Source: Melioribacter sp051488685 (lineage in GTDB: Bacteria; Bacteroidota; Ignavibacteria; Ignavibacteriales; Melioribacteraceae). From it: a DNA stretch of 64,000 bases. Location of the stretch: positions 186,001-250,000 of the forward strand of contig NZ_JBPSEH010000002.1 in NCBI RefSeq assembly GCF_051488685.1. Direction: 5' to 3'. The notes beneath the pieces were generated by a model that was not told the DNA's origin, ran no database searches, and saw only the letters and a list, made by a program, of their open reading frames with translations. The position numbers and the translations under genes are program-made. Positions 1 to 8,574 of this stretch are shown here, piece by piece (within the stretch, counting starts at the first letter, position 1; each line of letters starts with the position of its first letter).

Positions 1-809
1 ACCTGAAAGATAAATACAAAAAGATTGTTGAAAGTATTAATAGTCAAATGCCGTTCACACCTGAAATTTGCATCGTTCTTGGCAGTGGTCTGGGCAGCTT
101 TGCAGATAATATTAAAAATAAATTTACAATTCCTACAAAAGATCTCCCTGGTTATCCATCATCAACCGTTGAAGGCCACAAAGGATATCTTCATTTTATG
201 GAGATCCATAATAAAAAGATTTTAGTGGTCCAGGGCAGGCTCCATTTTTACGAAGGCTACAGATTATCGGACTGTCTTCTTCCCGTTCATATTGCTTCAC
301 AAATTGGTGCAAAGAAAATAATATTGACCAATGCTGCCGGCGGAGTTAACAAAAACTTTGTACCCGGGGATTTGATGCTTGCTTCTTCTTTCATCTCATT
401 TAATATAAAAAAAGAGATGGCAGAAGTTATGGGTGCCGGCAATTTTGATAGCCGAAATCGCAGTTTCCCTTCCGAATATCTTAATGAAATTATTAAAAAA
501 GCAGCTGCTGAAGAAATGATTTTTCTCAAAGAAGGAGTTTATTGGTTCAATAAGGGTCCTTCATACGAAACTCCAGCAGAAATTAACATGCTTTTGAAGA
601 TCAATTGTGATGCTGTTGGAATGTCAACCGTTCATGAAGCTTTTTACGCCCATTTGATGGGCATGGAAACTTCATCAATCTCATGCATTACAAATATGGC
701 GGCGGGTATTTCTCAGAATAAACTGTCGCACCAGGAGGTAATCGATACTGCAGAACTGGTTAGAGAAAAATTTGAACGTCTTGTAAAAAAAACTATCGAA
801 TTGCTGTAG
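1..809 (+). CDS. Purine nucleoside phosphorylase (5' end outside window)
   Basis: Purine salvage enzyme that cleaves purine nucleosides with phosphate to free base and ribose-1-phosphate; cytosolic. Seen: the phosphate loop GSGLG near the start, YEGY, NAAGG, the substrate segment GPSYETPAEI, then VGMSTV and the SCITNMAAG stretch near the C-terminus, all in the order of the trimeric PNP I family. An ATG at 48 opens a 253-residue frame, but the same frame stays open to base 3 and encodes a plausible helical N-terminus (LKDKYKKIVE). The true start is therefore probably just upstream of the window. Its 3' end overlaps the convergent rsmE gene by 17 bases. Nucleoside specificity cannot be read from the sequence. 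Confidence 0.93.
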   Translation, partial: LKDKYKKIVESINSQMPFTPEICIVLGSGLGSFADNIKNKFTIPTKDLPGYPSSTVEGHKGYLHFMEIHNKKILVVQGRLHFYEGYRLSDCLLPVHIASQIGAKKIILTNAAGGVNKNFVPGDLMLASSFISFNIKKEMAEVMGAGNFDSRNRSFPSEYLNEIIKKAAAEEMIFLKEGVYWFNKGPSYETPAEINMLLKINCDAVGMSTVHEAFYAHLMGMETSSISCITNMAAGISQNKLSHQEVIDTAELVREKFERLVKKTIELL

Positions 810-1509
810 CCAGAACGGCAGCTGCACTGATTATTGCAGTTTCACTTCTCAATCTATTTTCTGTCAGTCTCAAAATTATCGTATTTCCCAGTCTATCTAT
901 TTCTCTCTTTTCAAAGCCACCTTCCGGACCGAATACGAAAGAATAATTTCGATTTAGATCAAAATTATTATTTATAAAATCCTCAAGTGGAATGTTTCCT
1001 TTCTGATCAAAAACAACGATTTCTCCGTGAATAATTATTTCGTTTAAACTTTCGAAATAGTTAATAATCGGTTTCCAGCATCTCAAGGATTGTTTCATGG
1101 CAGCAAGGGCAATCTTGTTCCATCTCGTTAGTTTTTCTCCTCGCGCGACAGTTCTTTCTGATTCAAAAATTATGAAATTGGTAATACCGAGCTCGATCGA
1201 TTTCTCAAGTGCAAATTCGAATCTTTCCGAATTTCTGAGACGTGGGATACAAAAGGTTATATTTTTTAGGATGTTTGGATAAGAATATTTTTGTTTTATA
1301 TCCACACTGACTTCTCTCTTGGAGATATTGCTGATTGTTGTCAGGTAAATATTTCCATTCCCGTCCGTAACGAAAATTTCGTCTCCGATTTTGTGACGCA
1401 TAACGTTTATAAGATGATGCGATTCATCGGAAGTTAAAATAAGAGAGTTGTCGGTCTCGACAATTTCGGAATAATAGAGCTCTACATCGGTTAGATAAGA
1501 ATCTTTCAA
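793..1509 (-). CDS. rsmE: 16S rRNA (uracil-1498-N3)-methyltransferase
   Basis: SAM-dependent SPOUT-class methyltransferase that modifies U1498 of 16S rRNA. Seen in 238 residues: an N-terminal PUA-like part with SDESHHLINVMRHKIGD (28-43), and the C-terminal trefoil-knot signature GPEGG (194-198) with LRSETA (220-225). Length is normal for the family. The only start that keeps the N-terminal domain is a TTG at 1507-1509, with AGTAGG just upstream. It is the last gene of the long minus-strand lipid/translation operon, 4 bases after the CoA-binding gene. Its 3' end runs 17 bases into the opposite-strand PNP gene. Confidence 0.92.
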   Translation of the reverse strand: MKDSYLTDVELYYSEIVETDNSLILTSDESHHLINVMRHKIGDEIFVTDGNGNIYLTTISNISKREVSVDIKQKYSYPNILKNITFCIPRLRNSERFEFALEKSIELGITNFIIFESERTVARGEKLTRWNKIALAAMKQSLRCWKPIINYFESLNEIIIHGEIVVFDQKGNIPLEDFINNNFDLNRNYSFVFGPEGGFEKREIDRLGNTIILRLTENRLRSETAIISAAAVLATAIR

Positions 1510-1513
1510 TTAC

Positions 1514-1918
1514 CTACTCTCCGAAGCACATTGAGTGAGCAATTTTAATACACCTGTCTTGTATTACCGTAATACCCTTCTTAATTAACGGAGCGACTGC
1601 ACTATCGTTTTTTATTCCCTGCTGCAACCATACTCCACGTGGATTTATTTTTAGGATATCAGTTATAAGTTCTGGTATCTCTTCTGATTTTCGGAAAATA
1701 TTCACAATATCAATTTTAATTGGGACATCGATTAGCGATTTATAGACAGGAATATTAAATTCATCATTGTTGTATGGATTGATGCCAACTACTTGATACC
1801 CGTGCCTTATTAGATAATCAGCAATCATTCTGCTAATTTTAAACGGATTGCGTGATAAGCCTACCACAGCAATCCGTTTTGCTTTTTTTAATAATTCACA
1901 TTCAGTAAAGTTATACAT
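1514..1918 (-). CDS. CoA-binding domain protein (YccU-like)
   Basis: Small stand-alone CoA-binding Rossmann protein of about 134 residues. The family resembles the CoA-binding domain of succinyl-CoA synthetase and has no firmly assigned physiological role. Seen: KRIAVVGLSRNPFKISRMIADYL near the N-terminus (nucleotide-binding loop), then the VVGINPYN and GVWLQQGI segments typical of the family, and a conserved C-terminal region IQDRCIKIAH. An ATG at 1918 is used here; a GTG two codons upstream (1924) is equally possible because neither has a clear Shine-Dalgarno site. It lies 5-10 bases downstream of gcvP in the same operon. Confidence 0.85.
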   Translation of the reverse strand: MYNFTECELLKKAKRIAVVGLSRNPFKISRMIADYLIRHGYQVVGINPYNNDEFNIPVYKSLIDVPIKIDIVNIFRKSEEIPELITDILKINPRGVWLQQGIKNDSAVAPLIKKGITVIQDRCIKIAHSMCFGE

Positions 1919-1928
1919 TTTCACACAA

Positions 1929-4805
1929 TCATTGATACTGAGATACTGGCGGACAACTGCAAACGAGATTTCTATCGCCGTATGCGTTGTTTATTCTACC
2001 AACAAAAACCCATGGTTTATAAATTTTAAGATAGTCTACAGGAAAAGCAGCTTTTGTACGTGAATATGGATGCTTCCATTCGTCTGAAGTTAGTTCAAAC
2101 GAAGTGTGTGGTGCATTTTTCAATACGTTATCTTCAGTATCAAATTTGCCTTCTTCGATTTCTTTTATTTCGTTATAAATTGAAATCATAGCCTCACAAA
2201 AACGGTCGAGTTCATATTTCGATTCGCTTTCGGTCGGCTCTACCATTAAAGTACCAGGTACTGGAAAAGATACTGTAGGTGCGTGGAATCCGTAATCCAT
2301 TAATCGTTTGGCTATATCGTCGACGTCAATTTTTGCCGATTGCTTGAATTTTCTTGTGTCGAATATCAATTCATGTGCAACAAATCCTCGTTTACCTGAA
2401 TAGAGAACCGGGAAATAATCTTTCAATTTTTCTTTAACATAATTGGCATTTAATATTGCAGTTTTAGTTGCGTGAGTCAATCCCTCGCCACCCATCATTT
2501 TAATGTAGGCGTAAGAAATTATTAAAATGAGGGGGCTACCAAAAGGAGCAGCAGAAACAGCAGTTATGGCTTTTTCGCCACCTGTTTTTATAATTGGATG
2601 TCCTGGCAGGAATGGCTTTAAATGTTCAGCTACGGCAATTGGTCCCATACCTGGTCCGCCGCCGCCGTGCGGAATGGCAAATGTTTTATGAAGATTTATA
2701 TGACATACATCCGTACCGATTTCTGCAGGATAGGCTAATCCGACGAGAGCATTTAAATTAGCTCCGTCCATATAAACCTGACCGCCATTGTCGTGAATGA
2801 TTTTACAAATCTCTACAATATCTTCCTCGAAAACTCCGTGCGTCGAAGGATATGTAACCATTAAAGCTGATAAATTATCTCGATGTTCTTCTGCTTTTGA
2901 TTTGAGGTCATTTAAATCAATATTACCGTTTTCATCACATTTTACCACGACTACTTTATTACCAGCCATAACGGCGCTTGCAGGATTTGTGCCGTGTGCC
3001 GAAGAAGGAATGAGAACTATATTTCTGTTGCTTTCGCCTCTGCTTCGATGATATGCTCGAATAACCATCAAGCCAGTGTATTCACCCTGAGCGCCTGAAT
3101 TCGGTTGAAATGAAATGCCTTTGAAACCTGTGATTTTCATTAAGTCTTGACCCAATTCTTCGATTATCCTGTAATAACCTTCCACCTGGTCAGCAGGAGC
3201 AAATGGATGAATTTCGGTAAACTCTTCCCACGTAATTCCAAACATTTCAGTGGCAGCATTTAACTTCATTGTGCACGACCCAAGAGAGATCATCGAAGTG
3301 GTCAAAGTAAAGTCCTTGACCGTCAGACTTTTGATATATCTCATCAATTCAGTTTCAGAATGATATTTATTAAAAACGGGATGAGTCAAATAAGGGCTTT
3401 GTCTTTTCAATTTGTCGGGGATTGCAAAATAATCGAATTCAATTTGCTTGACATTCTCAGAATATGAGATCCCGAGTGCTGTCGAAAAGACATCCACAAT
3501 CTCAGCTATATCATCGATCGTAGTCGTTTGTGAAATTGAAATTCCAATCTTATCGTTATCCTGATATCGGAAATTAATTTTTCTATCGATCGCCGTTTTA
3601 CGAACAGAATCGACATCGGAAGGATTAAGTTTAATAAGCAGAGTATCGAAATAGAAATCATTTAACTGCTGTAGTCCCAATTTCTTTATGTGAAGATTTA
3701 GAAGCGAGGTCAAATAGTGAATCCGTTTAGCAATATTTTTAATTCCTTCAGGACCATGATATACAGCATACATCGAAGCCATAACAGCAAGCAATGCTTG
3801 AGATGTACAGATATTACTTGTGGCATGTTCTCGTTTGATATGCTGTTCTCTCGTCTGGAGAGCCATACGAAGAGCTCGGTTTCCATGACGGTCAATTGAG
3901 ACGCCGATAATTCTACCGGGGACGAATCGTTTAAATTCTTCTTTAGTAGCAAAATATGCTGCATGAGGACCTCCAAATCCCATTGGCACGCCGAAACGTT
4001 GTGTTGTACCGACTGCTACGTCGGCGCCGAATTCTCCAGGTGGGGTCAGCAGCGCCAGACTCATCAAATCTGCAGCAACAGCTTTGAGAATTCCATAATT
4101 ATCGGCTTTCTTAAACAATTCTGTATAATCGATAATTTTTCCCGATGAAGCAGGATATTGAACAAGTAGGCCAAAATACGATTCGTCAAATGCGGCGTTT
4201 TCGGTCGAGTCGATTACGAGTTCAATTCCGAGTGGTTCACTTCTCGTTTTTAATACATCAATAGTTTGAGGGAATAGATCGCTTGATACAAAAAATTTAT
4301 TAGAGTTTTTCTTCGTAATCTTTTGGAAATTAAAAAGCATTGCCATTGCTTCAGCTGCAGCAGTTGCCTCGTCGAGCAAAGAAGCATTCGCAATTGGTAA
4401 CCCTGTAAGGTCAATTACCATCGTCTGGAAATTGAGCAGAGCTTCTAATCTACCCTGGGAAATTTCGGCTTGATAAGGCGTATATGGAGTGTACCAATCG
4501 GGATTTTCCAGAATGTTTCTTCTGATGACTCCAGGTAAAATAACGGGATAATAGCCGAGCCCGATATAATTTTTAAAGAGTTTATTTTTGCTGGCAATTT
4601 CAGAAAGCCTTTCAATCATCTGGTATTCGTTTAATTGATTGCCGAGCTCGAGTTTTTTTGTGCTGCGAATTGACTTTGGCAAGGCTTTTTCAACAAGTTC
4701 ATCGAGTGAGGAAACTGCGATTGTGTCGCACATTTTTTGAATATCGCTTTCGTCTGGTCCGACGTGGCGATTGACAAATTTGTCATTAAATAATGGGGTC
4801 TCCAT
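1929..4805 (-). CDS. gcvP: Glycine dehydrogenase (decarboxylating), P protein
   Basis: PLP-dependent P protein of the glycine cleavage system. It decarboxylates glycine and passes the aminomethyl group to the lipoyl H protein. At 958 residues this is the fused single-chain form, not the split GcvPA/GcvPB form. Seen: N-terminal VNRHVGPDE, YTPYTPYQAEISQGRLEA, LDEATAAAEAM, and in the second half the PLP lysine K707 in NLHKTFAIPHGGGGPG, followed by GPIAV. No gcvT, gcvH or lpd lies in the window, so the partners must be elsewhere. It sits 62 bases downstream of rnc on the same strand and 10 bases upstream of the CoA-binding gene. Confidence 0.97.
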   Translation of the reverse strand: METPLFNDKFVNRHVGPDESDIQKMCDTIAVSSLDELVEKALPKSIRSTKKLELGNQLNEYQMIERLSEIASKNKLFKNYIGLGYYPVILPGVIRRNILENPDWYTPYTPYQAEISQGRLEALLNFQTMVIDLTGLPIANASLLDEATAAAEAMAMLFNFQKITKKNSNKFFVSSDLFPQTIDVLKTRSEPLGIELVIDSTENAAFDESYFGLLVQYPASSGKIIDYTELFKKADNYGILKAVAADLMSLALLTPPGEFGADVAVGTTQRFGVPMGFGGPHAAYFATKEEFKRFVPGRIIGVSIDRHGNRALRMALQTREQHIKREHATSNICTSQALLAVMASMYAVYHGPEGIKNIAKRIHYLTSLLNLHIKKLGLQQLNDFYFDTLLIKLNPSDVDSVRKTAIDRKINFRYQDNDKIGISISQTTTIDDIAEIVDVFSTALGISYSENVKQIEFDYFAIPDKLKRQSPYLTHPVFNKYHSETELMRYIKSLTVKDFTLTTSMISLGSCTMKLNAATEMFGITWEEFTEIHPFAPADQVEGYYRIIEELGQDLMKITGFKGISFQPNSGAQGEYTGLMVIRAYHRSRGESNRNIVLIPSSAHGTNPASAVMAGNKVVVVKCDENGNIDLNDLKSKAEEHRDNLSALMVTYPSTHGVFEEDIVEICKIIHDNGGQVYMDGANLNALVGLAYPAEIGTDVCHINLHKTFAIPHGGGGPGMGPIAVAEHLKPFLPGHPIIKTGGEKAITAVSAAPFGSPLILIISYAYIKMMGGEGLTHATKTAILNANYVKEKLKDYFPVLYSGKRGFVAHELIFDTRKFKQSAKIDVDDIAKRLMDYGFHAPTVSFPVPGTLMVEPTESESKYELDRFCEAMISIYNEIKEIEEGKFDTEDNVLKNAPHTSFELTSDEWKHPYSRTKAAFPVDYLKIYKPWVFVGRINNAYGDRNLVCSCPPVSQYQ

Positions 4806-4867
4806 ATCAATTACTCTCTTTTATGGATATGATAAATTATTTAGTATTGCTAATATAGTTAAAAGTA

Positions 4868-5632
4868 TTAAGATGAAGAGGGACTATTCTTAATCTTTGA
4901 GAGGGCATCTTTTGCAGCGTTTTGTTCGGCAGTTTTTTTATTTTTTCCTTTTCCACTACCAAGTTTTTCATTATTTATAAAAACATCCACTAAAAATTCT
5001 TTATTATGCTGCGGTCCTGTTTCGCTTACCACAACGTATCGCGGGGGACTGATTTTTTTTGAATGTGCCAGTTCAAGCAATTGACCTTTGTAATTCTGGT
5101 CATTCAGAATGTTGCCGCGTTCTTTCGAGGGGAAAATGACTGCTTTTAAAATAAACTTTTTTGCGTACTTCAATCCCCTATCCAGGTATATTGCACCGAT
5201 AAGAGCTTCAATGGCATCAGATAATATGGTTCTCATCCCTTCGGTGGTTTGGTCAATATATTTTTGATTATAGAGTAAAAGTTTTATAATGCCAAGATTC
5301 TCTGCGCATGCGAATAAATTGGCTCTGTTTACAATTGTGGAACGTACTTTGGTTAGAAATCCTTCTTCCTGAGTCGAATAGTTACGAAATAGAAACTCTG
5401 CCACAACCATATTAAGTACAGCGTCGCCCAGAAATTCGAGTCGTTCATTTGATTTTTCAAATACTGGAAAAAGCTCGAGGTAGGACCTGTGTGTTAATGC
5501 CTTAATGTAGTATTCGCTATTCTTTACTTTAAAACCGAGTATATTTTCGAGCAATTTGATGTCGATTAGATAGTCTTTAACAAATTTTCTTTCTCTTCCG
5601 GGAAAAATATTTTTAATAAATTTTCCAAACAA
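4868..5632 (-). CDS. rnc: Ribonuclease III
   Basis: Double-stranded RNA endonuclease for rRNA precursor processing and antisense-RNA turnover. In 254 residues, an N-terminal RIII domain carries NERLEFLGDAVLN (62-74) with acidic metal ligands E66 and D70, and a second acidic motif DAIEALIGAIYLD. A C-terminal dsRNA-binding domain (about 178-247) ends in GSGKGKNKKTAEQNAAKDAL. The start is a TTG at 5630-5632, two bases after the fabF stop codon, with AGGG in the end of fabF as ribosome site. The fabF-rnc pairing downstream of acpP is a common bacterial arrangement. Overlapping convergent genes in this window give plausible dsRNA substrates (inference). Confidence 0.96.
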   Translation of the reverse strand: MFGKFIKNIFPGRERKFVKDYLIDIKLLENILGFKVKNSEYYIKALTHRSYLELFPVFEKSNERLEFLGDAVLNMVVAEFLFRNYSTQEEGFLTKVRSTIVNRANLFACAENLGIIKLLLYNQKYIDQTTEGMRTILSDAIEALIGAIYLDRGLKYAKKFILKAVIFPSKERGNILNDQNYKGQLLELAHSKKISPPRYVVVSETGPQHNKEFLVDVFINNEKLGSGKGKNKKTAEQNAAKDALSKIKNSPSSS

Positions 5633-5634
5633 GA

Positions 5635-6879
5635 CTACCCTTCGAACTTTTTGAACAAAAGACTTGCGTTATGACCTCCGAATCCAAAAGTATTGCTGAT
5701 TGCATATTTAATTTCTCTATTAACGGCTTTCTTTGGAGTGTAATTTAAATCACATTCAGGATCGGGCTCGTCCAGATTAATTGTAGGTGGAATAGTACTG
5801 TTTTTAATCGCAAGAATTGTAGCTATAGCTTCAACGGCGCCTGCTGCCCCGAGTAAATGTCCTGTCATCGATTTTGTGGAGCTGATATTAAGCTTATAAG
5901 CGTGCTCGCCAAAAACCGATTTAATTGCTTTGGTTTCGTTAATGTCATTCAATTCAGTTGAAGTACCGTGGGCATTTAGATAATCGATTTCTTCTGGATT
6001 TACATTGGCATCGCGCAAAGCTTCTTTCATAGCTCGAGCGGCACCTTCTCCATTAGGAGCCGGAGCTGTAATATGATAAGCATCGCCAGTTAATCCGACA
6101 CCGACAATTTCAGCATAAATTTTAGCTCCTCTTGAAAGAGCGTGTTCTAATTCTTCCAGAACCAGAACTCCACTGCCTTCGCCAATCACAAATCCATTGC
6201 GGTCCTTATCGAACGGTCGGGAAGCTTCCAGATAGCGATCGTTCCAGGTTGAAAGAGCTCGTGCAGAATTAAAACCCGCAATTGACATTGGAGTAATTGG
6301 GGCTTCTGAACCGCCGGTAAAAATCAAGTTTGCAGAGCCTCTCTGGATAAGTATAAAAGCATCTGCAATTGCATGAGAGGAAGTTGCACATGCCGATACA
6401 GTAGCATAGTTAGGACCTTTTAATCCATACTTTATCGAAATATATCCGGCTGCTATATCAGGGATCATCATAGGAACGAAAAAAGGACTTACTCTTTTGG
6501 GTCCGCCATTAACAAAAGCAGAATGTTGCTCCTCGAAAGTCCAGATTCCGCCAATGCCACTACCAAATACAACACCTGCCATTTCTTGATTTAATTTGGA
6601 TAGATCTAAAGCAGAGTCTTCAAGAGCCATTGCTGCCGAAGCGAGTGCATAATGCGTATAGGAATCCATCCTGCGAAGTTCTTTTTTGTCGATAAAATCG
6701 GCAGGATCGAAATTTTTAAGTTCGCATGCAAACTGTGTGGCAAAATCGGTAGCATCAAATTTTGTAATTTTGCCAGCACCGTTTTTCCCGGAAATTAAAC
6801 CTTCCCAGAAATCCTTTATGTTATTTCCAATTGGTGTAACTGCACCCATTCCGGTTATAACGACTCTTCTTTTCTGCAT
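5635..6879 (-). CDS. fabF: 3-oxoacyl-ACP synthase II
   Basis: Condensing enzyme of type II fatty acid elongation that joins malonyl-ACP to acyl-ACP. Seen in 414 residues: nucleophile C164 in VSACATSSHA, the two catalytic histidines H304 (NAHGTST) and H341 (MTGHLLGAAGAVE), and K336; the glycine-rich C-terminal FGFGGHN is also present. Full family length. The ATG at 6879 follows a 67-base spacer after acpP that contains a hairpin (6916-6939). The rnc gene follows after 2 bases. FabB/FabF discrimination is by overall similarity and by its place behind acpP. Confidence 0.97.
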   Translation of the reverse strand: MQKRRVVITGMGAVTPIGNNIKDFWEGLISGKNGAGKITKFDATDFATQFACELKNFDPADFIDKKELRRMDSYTHYALASAAMALEDSALDLSKLNQEMAGVVFGSGIGGIWTFEEQHSAFVNGGPKRVSPFFVPMMIPDIAAGYISIKYGLKGPNYATVSACATSSHAIADAFILIQRGSANLIFTGGSEAPITPMSIAGFNSARALSTWNDRYLEASRPFDKDRNGFVIGEGSGVLVLEELEHALSRGAKIYAEIVGVGLTGDAYHITAPAPNGEGAARAMKEALRDANVNPEEIDYLNAHGTSTELNDINETKAIKSVFGEHAYKLNISSTKSMTGHLLGAAGAVEAIATILAIKNSTIPPTINLDEPDPECDLNYTPKKAVNREIKYAISNTFGFGGHNASLLFKKFEG

Positions 6880-6915
6880 GGTATTCCCGTCTTTTTTTGA
6901 TAAAAGAAGTAGTAT

Positions 6916-6939
6916 GAGGCTGTCCAGCTGAACAGCCTC
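6916..6939 (-). promoter_or_regulatory. Stem-loop between acpP and fabF
   Basis: Inverted repeat GAGGCTGT / ACAGCCTC (8 bp) around an 8-base loop. It begins 8 bases after the acpP stop codon and lies 37 bases before the fabF start. No uninterrupted T-run follows on the minus strand, so it is not a classic terminator. It could protect the 3' end of a short acpP message or act as a leaky attenuator. This role is inferred; only the repeat is directly visible. Confidence 0.5.
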
Positions 6940-6946
6940 TCTATTA

Positions 6947-7180
6947 TTAACTTACTTTTTCTTTGAGATACTTAATCGCATCGCCTACGGTTGAAATTTT
7001 CTCGGCATCTTCGTCAGGAATTGAAATATCGAAAGCTGATTCGAAACCCATTACCAATTCTACGATATCCAGAGAGTCTGCACCAAGATCGTTTGTAAAA
7101 GATGCCTCTGGCGTAATTTGTGATTCTTCTACTCCGAGTTTGTCCATTATTATTTCTTTTACTTTTGCTTCAATGTCCAT
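6947..7180 (-). CDS. acpP: Acyl carrier protein
   Basis: Carrier of growing acyl chains on a 4'-phosphopantetheine arm. The protein has 77 residues, is acidic and has the four-helix ACP pattern. The attachment site is S36 in GADSLDIVELVM. N-terminal VKEIIMDKLGV and C-terminal GDAIKYLKEKV fit the family. The start ATG has AAGGAG upstream. It lies between fabG and fabF as in many bacteria. A stem-loop directly downstream (6916-6939) may let acpP RNA accumulate above its neighbours. Confidence 0.98.
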   Translation of the reverse strand: MDIEAKVKEIIMDKLGVEESQITPEASFTNDLGADSLDIVELVMGFESAFDISIPDEDAEKISTVGDAIKYLKEKVS

Positions 7181-7235
7181 TTATTTACTCCTTAAATGTT
7201 ATTGAATAATTAGTTATTGATTAGAAACATTTATA

Positions 7236-7973
7236 TCACATTACCATACCGCCATCGACTGTAATTACTTGCCCGGTTATATAGTCCGAATCGCTGCTGC
7301 ACAAAAAGACTACAGTTTTAGCGATATCTTCGGGCTTTCCTAATCTTTTTATAGGAACATTTGCTAATATAGCTTCTTTTTGCTGGTCGGTCAATTTATT
7401 TGTCATATCTGTTTCAATAAATCCTGGTGCGACAACGTTCACATTAATATTTCTTGAAGCGAGTTCTTTTGCATTCGATTTAGAAAATCCAATAATACCT
7501 GCTTTCGATGCCGCATAGTTTGCCTGTCCGGCGTTCCCGGTTAATCCTACAACCGAGCTAATATTTACTATTTTACCATACCTCTGAGAAATCATGTTTT
7601 TGAGTACGGCTTTTGTGTAATTAAAAACACTTTTGAGATTCGTATCCACAACAGAATTAAAGTCTTCGGTTGACATTCTCAATAGTAAATTATCTTTTGT
7701 TATTCCAGCGTTATTAACAAGGATATCGATACCACCAAGTTTTTCGACGGCAAATTTAACCGTTTTTTCTGCATCTTCAAAAGAAGTAGCATCTGCTTTG
7801 ATGCCATAAACTTTTTGATTTCCAAGTTCGTTTTCGAGTTGACGCGCGGCATCATCAGAACTATGATATGTGAAAACAACAGAGCATCCTTCTTTAACCA
7901 GTTCTTTAACTATAGCTCTTCCTATACCACGCGTGCCGCCAGTTACAATTGCCCTTTTACCCTTTAGCTTCAA
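7236..7973 (-). CDS. fabG: 3-oxoacyl-ACP reductase
   Basis: NADPH-dependent reductase of the fatty acid elongation cycle, short-chain dehydrogenase family. In 245 residues: cofactor motif TGGTRGIG (11-18), NNAG (87-90), and catalytic S140, Y153 and K157 in the SSVVGLTGNAGQANYAASK segment; the C-terminus ends in VDGGMVM. The start is TTG at 7971-7973, preceded by GAGG at good spacing, and the resulting N-terminus MKLKGKRAIVTGG matches the family exactly. It overlaps the 3' end of the DUF3109 gene by 17 bases, suggesting translational coupling. Confidence 0.96.
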   Translation of the reverse strand: MKLKGKRAIVTGGTRGIGRAIVKELVKEGCSVVFTYHSSDDAARQLENELGNQKVYGIKADATSFEDAEKTVKFAVEKLGGIDILVNNAGITKDNLLLRMSTEDFNSVVDTNLKSVFNYTKAVLKNMISQRYGKIVNISSVVGLTGNAGQANYAASKAGIIGFSKSNAKELASRNINVNVVAPGFIETDMTNKLTDQQKEAILANVPIKRLGKPEDIAKTVVFLCSSDSDYITGQVITVDGGMVM

Positions 7974-8574
7974 TTTTTTCCTCGTTCAATTTTTTGAAAT
8001 ATTCTTCCCTGTATTCAACAAGTTCTTTATAACCGTCTTCTCCCAGTATATGAATTATTTCGTCTTTACATGTTTCAAAAACGGTTGAATGTTGATTTTC
8101 GGATTTATTGCAGTAATGAAGACGATTCATATGGTCGTCGTCGATTGTAAGAGTTCCTTCATAAACTACGAGAGGAAAAATAACGCAATAGAAGGGTTTA
8201 TACTCCCATTTATAAATCCCCTCCTGCATTGCAATTTTTTGGAGTGTGCAATATCCCAATTTATCGAGGAAGACACACTTACCATTATAAACCTGTGTGC
8301 CAATTGCGATACCGGATTTAAAGTCGTCATCTTTTTCAGGAGCTTCGAACCATTTATCTGGATCTTTAATCTGGGAATCGTCCATTGCTGCAATTACTTT
8401 GTCTTTAATTTCGAGAATTTTCTCCGCTTCATATTTATCTGTATAAACACCATAGTAACAACATTCGCCTGCACAAATAGAGGCATCGCAACCCCTTACA
8501 AACTTTTGAGTAAAAATTAAAGGATCGATATAAAGTCCTTTTATTTTTTTCTCAAATTTCTTTTCTTTGGACAT
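7957..8574 (-). CDS. DUF3109 family cysteine-rich protein
   Basis: Conserved protein of 205 residues with no established function. Seen: an N-terminal cysteine cluster CDASICAGECCYYG, and further single cysteines at GKCVFLDKLGYCTLQ and in KPFYCVIFPLVVY. This resembles the YkgJ/DUF3109 type of putative metal-binding site. No membrane segment or signal peptide. An ATG at 8574 overlaps the fabD stop (TGATG), and its 3' end overlaps fabG by 17 bases, so it is embedded in the fab operon. The position suggests a link to lipid synthesis or a metal-dependent modification, but that is inference only. Confidence 0.82.
   Translation of the reverse strand: MSKEKKFEKKIKGLYIDPLIFTQKFVRGCDASICAGECCYYGVYTDKYEAEKILEIKDKVIAAMDDSQIKDPDKWFEAPEKDDDFKSGIAIGTQVYNGKCVFLDKLGYCTLQKIAMQEGIYKWEYKPFYCVIFPLVVYEGTLTIDDDHMNRLHYCNKSENQHSTVFETCKDEIIHILGEDGYKELVEYREEYFKKLNEEKIEAKG

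Noticed and set aside
8089..8520. A 143-codon plus-strand frame opposite the DUF3109 gene
   Set aside because: Its sense strand has no family pattern, its coordinates are fully inside the DUF3109 gene, and the opposite frame has clear conserved cysteine motifs.
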